A model generated the notes under the pieces. That model saw only the letters and a program-made list of their open reading frames with translations. It did no database searches and was not told the DNA's origin. Shown here one piece after another: positions 8,401-9,982 of a stretch of 9,982 nt of DNA. The position numbers and the translations under genes are program-made. How positions within the stretch are numbered: position 1 is the stretch's first letter; each line of letters starts with the position of its first letter. Source of the stretch: UBA4742 sp037138595 (GTDB taxonomy: Bacteria; Actinomycetota; Acidimicrobiia; Acidimicrobiales; Acidimicrobilacustridaceae); contig JBAXIB010000037.1 of the NCBI GenBank assembly GCA_037138595.1, positions 1 to 9,982 on the forward strand. Direction: 5' to 3'.

Positions 8401-9624
8401 ACCGACGTTCACGACCTTGACATAGTGATCGCGTCCCATGGTGGCCCGGTGGCGCCAACCAATGAGTCCGTTGGAGGGCTTTTTGAAGTTCGACCAGTCC
8501 GCCTCAACGTCAAGCCATCCCCCCAGCGGGGAGAGCATCAAGTTGTTGACGGTCACTGGGGCCGTCTGAGTGGGCTTGACGACCAGGCTGCTCGGGCGGG
8601 CGGTGTTACCGACGATGCCGGCTCTGTTGATTTTGGTGAGGGATTCTGCGTCGGCCCCGCTTGCGGTGGCAAAGGGGTCGACATTGGCTTGGGAATCTCG
8701 GGCCATGACAGCTCGCACAGTCCGACCTGAAGGGTTCGAAGTGTCGACCAGGTTCTCAGCGTTCTGTCGCAGGACGCCCAGTCGGAGGTGCCAGAGTTCG
8801 ATGTGGTCTCCTCCGGTTGGCCTCGGGGATGGGTACCACCCCGCCCACTGGTTGGGAGAGATCAAGAGCCACCAGGGAAGTTCAATGGCCGTCTGGGTGG
8901 TACTCAGACCCTGAGCGACCACTGGAACGACAGTTTTCTTAGCAGAAGATGAGGGGCGAGCACTGGACAGGGCTCTCCGTATGAGGGAGGGGGCGTACTG
9001 CCCCATTTCGGTAGCGGCGGAGGAAAGGCGGGGCTGAAAACCGAGTTGAAGAGCTCGAGTGGCCCAGTCCATTACGTTATCGTCAGTGAACGCCAATGGA
9101 AGTATCGACGGCGGAATCGTGAAGGCAAGGCGGCTCCAGTCGCGCTCGATGTTGGTGCCGCCTTGTGCGTCACTTTGCGTCCAGATTGGTTGAGCACCCA
9201 CACCGGCGAGTGCCGACTTCGGCACCGGTGCAGAACTGACATGCCACGAACCATTGCTTCGGTAGACCAATTGGCTCTGGGGAGTGGCCAGTTCATTGAT
9301 TGTCTGCGGAGGAAAGCCAATGACCATGACCGCTTCACTGACAGGGTCAACAACTTGCAGTTGGCCCTGACCGTTGACTTGGGCGTTGTAGAAGTCGAAG
9401 CGGAGCCAGAGTTGATCTTCGCGTCGACGGAGGACGTAGGACACTGTCGGCGATGCCGACAAAGCAAGGAGCCCAATCAGGGAAGTTTGTGTACTACCGG
9501 AACCCGCGAGCAGGCTCCCCGATGCCGCAATTGCGCTCGTCACACCGATACTCATTCCAAGGAACTTGCGCCGGGAAAACTCGGTCACATTGCTCTCTCG
9601 TGGATCAACAGTTTTATCGTCCAT
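5464..9624 (-). CDS. Giant Tat-exported hypothetical protein A (1386 aa) with helical middle and beta-rich C-terminal module
   Basis: Function not known. From the ATG at 9624 the N-terminus has a twin-arginine signal: SRRKFL at residues 17-22, followed by hydrophobic stretches at 21-34 and 48-57. An in-frame GTG at 9639 would add five residues (MPGGV); neither start has a clear Shine-Dalgarno, only a run of seven G before the ATG. Layout: 60-210 beta-type; 248-283 with ELPWWLLISPNQW and HIELWHLRLGV; 362-425 with WLDVEADWSNF, GRDHYVKVVNVGYLLPFGHK; about 500-640 beta-type with a DLAG string; about 640-1015 mostly helical, Ala/Leu/Asp/Lys-rich, partly coiled-coil-like at 840-1015; 1130-1386 beta-type, with FDPSFGAIELKGALKFVQEL (1148-1167), IPFDGSPARMDLNFC (1214-1228) and FAGGGYFSLTASF (1241-1253), then many alternating hydrophobic strands. 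Only four cysteines (453, 813, 1228, 1382). I recall this C-terminal pattern from large uncharacterised actinobacterial proteins. It is first in the apparent operon, behind a strong promoter. A secreted structural, adhesive or carrier role is conceivable but not shown. Confidence 0.9.
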   Translation of the reverse strand: MDDKTVDPRESNVTEFSRRKFLGMSIGVTSAIAASGSLLAGSGSTQTSLIGLLALSASPTVSYVLRRREDQLWLRFDFYNAQVNGQGQLQVVDPVSEAVMVIGFPPQTINELATPQSQLVYRSNGSWHVSSAPVPKSALAGVGAQPIWTQSDAQGGTNIERDWSRLAFTIPPSILPLAFTDDNVMDWATRALQLGFQPRLSSAATEMGQYAPSLIRRALSSARPSSSAKKTVVPVVAQGLSTTQTAIELPWWLLISPNQWAGWYPSPRPTGGDHIELWHLRLGVLRQNAENLVDTSNPSGRTVRAVMARDSQANVDPFATASGADAESLTKINRAGIVGNTARPSSLVVKPTQTAPVTVNNLMLSPLGGWLDVEADWSNFKKPSNGLIGWRHRATMGRDHYVKVVNVGYLLPFGHKVSQVTISERMTWPTGNAKKPEALVVQRTYLDVTQPVCQLGSSNSNAPSRMPFTSVELKTKQTPDLQAPVAFATPSPQPAQGASPYFPRLLSGDLFEFKAVGTDLAGVDHEFSMPMAFVPSVTTGNTLGAFIQHSYGFRTSPTSNGAGGVATTDTKGKLQPFGLPFLGGHDPSTWEDHTKVRALTLRGGNVKLINQPAGAPTPQPGSGTVTPDYTSVAVRMMVLDFDATAAQKAFAKMVPGNPGKDLVTNFVSAVIPGVKLFTAELDSVGALAGADSVIGAFEYATNYLGLGSLVSNTFFSGTFATAVTDAPHLLLSVLQAGAGSLLSDPSVQTLLAGAEDFAASVEASVLKAAGDRLGGFASPNSAIIGLSSVLGSLQGPISPQAYLTSVRALYDNCVAWEKNVLGHPLDWATQGFPLPDVPNMLKGPLNTAKTDLKPLLKSAEGIYGSSLSILSNDIQNLGFVAAKTASDLKQKAETFLSDGLDSASRYGQDLVGGVDSLLSGSILGGPSIKDLIDDTSHVVQNVDNAIQSLTPKGMTIERVKDNSLDKLASALKTQSIKANSDAQTALKAIQAGGTPDKATIDKVQAYVKQAQGIPAQVVDDIGAFSLKDALKLHYRLTWVPAIPYVNDDKSNGAKLGAVNSHLPFVTYLDTTPAADTTQRNDQDKSTWTSFNLKAESILSLTDPSSSTYSTRAEIKNLTLRIPTADTELVRVPVKSFVFTAGKGQQAHFDPSFGAIELKGALKFVQELASLAKTNGFSIKVGTNGVVAAFATDIPSLSVGVFALSNMSFGAKATIPFDGSPARMDLNFCTKEKPFSLVIYTFAGGGYFSLTASFRGIEHFDASFEFGAQVGFDIAGIVKGSIFIKGGIHYSYDIKNKSVFHAFVHMGGTAKIMAIASASIDLALDLGYETVSNKWTGSATLSIAVSVLFFSFSDSFEVHRSLGGNDPGFADEYVSPSLYSQYCGAFA
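9454..9624 (-). other. Twin-arginine (Tat) signal peptide region of protein A
   Basis: These are residues 1-57 of protein A. There is a polar N-region (1-16), then S-R-R-K-F-L at 17-22, matching the Tat consensus S/T-R-R-x-F-L, then a weakly hydrophobic Gly/Ser/Ala-rich core. There are two candidate signal peptidase sites, after AIA (31-33) and after A57; neither is clear-cut. There is no cysteine lipobox, so it is not a lipoprotein. The hydrophobic part is long and in two pieces (21-40 and 48-57), so part of it could stay as a membrane anchor. Confidence 0.75.
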
Positions 9625-9669
9625 GACCCCCCCGGGCACGGTTGTGTCGGAAGTCTTGACTCCAAGTTC

Positions 9670-9698
9670 GTTGTAATGAAAAAGAGCAGAGTTGTCAA
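9670..9698 (-). promoter_or_regulatory. Sigma70-type promoter for the giant-gene operon
   Basis: On the minus strand, TTGACA (9693-9698, a perfect -35) is followed by exactly 17 nt and TACAAC (9670-9675, a four-of-six match to TATAAT). Transcription would begin near 9663, giving a leader of about 24 nt to the GTG at 9639 or about 39 nt to the ATG at 9624. It is the only strong promoter-like pair I found ahead of gene A, and no other is evident before gene B or the tatA-like gene. Confidence 0.65.
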
Positions 9699-9759
9699 CC
9701 CATCTAGCTCTCGCGACAAAGGAACATATGAACGAGGACCTGGCAGAGGCGAATCGTCA

Positions 9760-9982
9760 TCACGAGAACGTGGCGATAGTGCGACCGGGGAGCAGGAGGG
9801 TACGTATCGACGTGGTTCGCTGGGCAACAGTGGTACGGCGCTCCTTGGCGTCATCCCGCTTGGTGCGCCTGGCGGTCAACTGTCGGATGAGATGAGCGTT
9901 CACAAGGACACCGCCGAGTTCCCCAACTCCTCTTTCCCGCACCTGCTGTGAAACACCAGCAGTTGCCTGGCCCTTGGTCAGA
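9760..9982 (-). CDS. Possible C-terminal end of an upstream gene (partial, 5' end beyond right edge)
   Basis: One minus-strand frame stays open from the right edge to a TGA at 9760-9762, giving about 73 residues ending in LLLPGRTIATFS. The peptide is rich in Arg and Thr and resembles no family I know. Its third codon positions are about two-thirds G or C, similar to the neighbours but not decisive. It ends 62 nt before the promoter of gene A, a sensible place for an upstream gene to stop. It could equally be a chance open frame, because a short plus-strand frame (9728-9895) overlaps it and has its own AAAGGA. No terminator hairpin follows the stop. An inverted repeat lies inside it (CTGCTG / CAGCAG, 9943-9962). 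Confidence 0.3.
   Translation of the reverse strand, partial: LTKGQATAGVSQQVRERGVGELGGVLVNAHLIRQLTARRTKRDDAKERRTTVAQRTTSIRTLLLPGRTIATFS

Noticed and set aside
7684..8730. A 348-codon plus-strand open frame opposite gene A
   Set aside because: It is fully antisense to a coherent coding frame, Arg/Gly-rich, resembles no family, and no ribosome binding site stands out. Such shadows are expected in GC-rich coding DNA.
231..9624. The two giant genes considered as known toxins (Tc, RTX, polymorphic toxin) or non-ribosomal peptide synthetases
   Set aside because: I see no RHS/YD repeats, no glycine-rich nonapeptide calcium repeats, no terminal toxin domain and no adenylation or carrier motifs.
9728..9895. 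A short plus-strand frame (55 aa, MNEDLAEANR...) with AAAGGA 4 nt before the ATG
   Set aside because: It is a possible small divergent gene, but the spacing is short, no plus-strand promoter is convincing, the product is Arg/Val-rich without known relatives, and it overlaps the equally weak minus-strand frame at the right edge.
9046..9951. A 301-codon plus-strand open frame across the start of gene A and its promoter
   Set aside because: It is antisense to the Tat signal region, which is clearly real. The last part is Ser/Gly/Arg low-complexity sequence with no recognisable domain.
9943..9962. Inverted repeat CTGCTG-N8-CAGCAG considered as a terminator
   Set aside because: The stem has only six pairs, no T-run follows on either strand, and it lies inside the possible partial gene.

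Overview
The window carries two very large, tightly linked genes on the minus strand, flanked by the first 43 codons of a third gene at the left edge. Reading in the direction of transcription (right to left): a possible tail of an upstream gene (9760-9982, weak call), a near-consensus promoter (9670-9698), giant gene A (5464-9624, 1386 aa, twin-arginine signal peptide), a 40-nt gap with a good Shine-Dalgarno, giant gene B (231-5423, 1730 aa, no recognisable signal peptide), a 98-nt gap, and the start of a TatA-type twin-arginine translocase gene (131 down to the left edge). All three point the same way and look like one transcription unit. The rest of the window is accounted for by these genes. 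I saw no tRNA, rRNA, CRISPR array, insertion sequence or long DNA repeat.

Organism: the DNA is moderately GC-rich (high fifties per cent by eye), has AAGGAG-type ribosome binding sites and a sigma70-type promoter. The TatA N-terminus and the look of the giant proteins remind me most of Actinomycetota (possibly a lower-GC lineage such as Acidimicrobiia), but this is inference and no taxonomic marker is present.

How the genes may fit together: A begins with a textbook Tat motif (SRRKFL), so it should cross the membrane folded. The gene two positions downstream encodes a Tat translocase subunit. B, between them, has no export signal and contains no cysteine at all in 1730 residues, as many extracellular proteins do. 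A plausible reading is a secreted or surface two-protein assembly with its own Tat component, B travelling with A as a passenger. The biochemical role is unknown. Both proteins carry motif strings I recall from large uncharacterised proteins of environmental bacteria, and they share a local motif with each other, so they may be distant relatives built from similar beta-rich modules.
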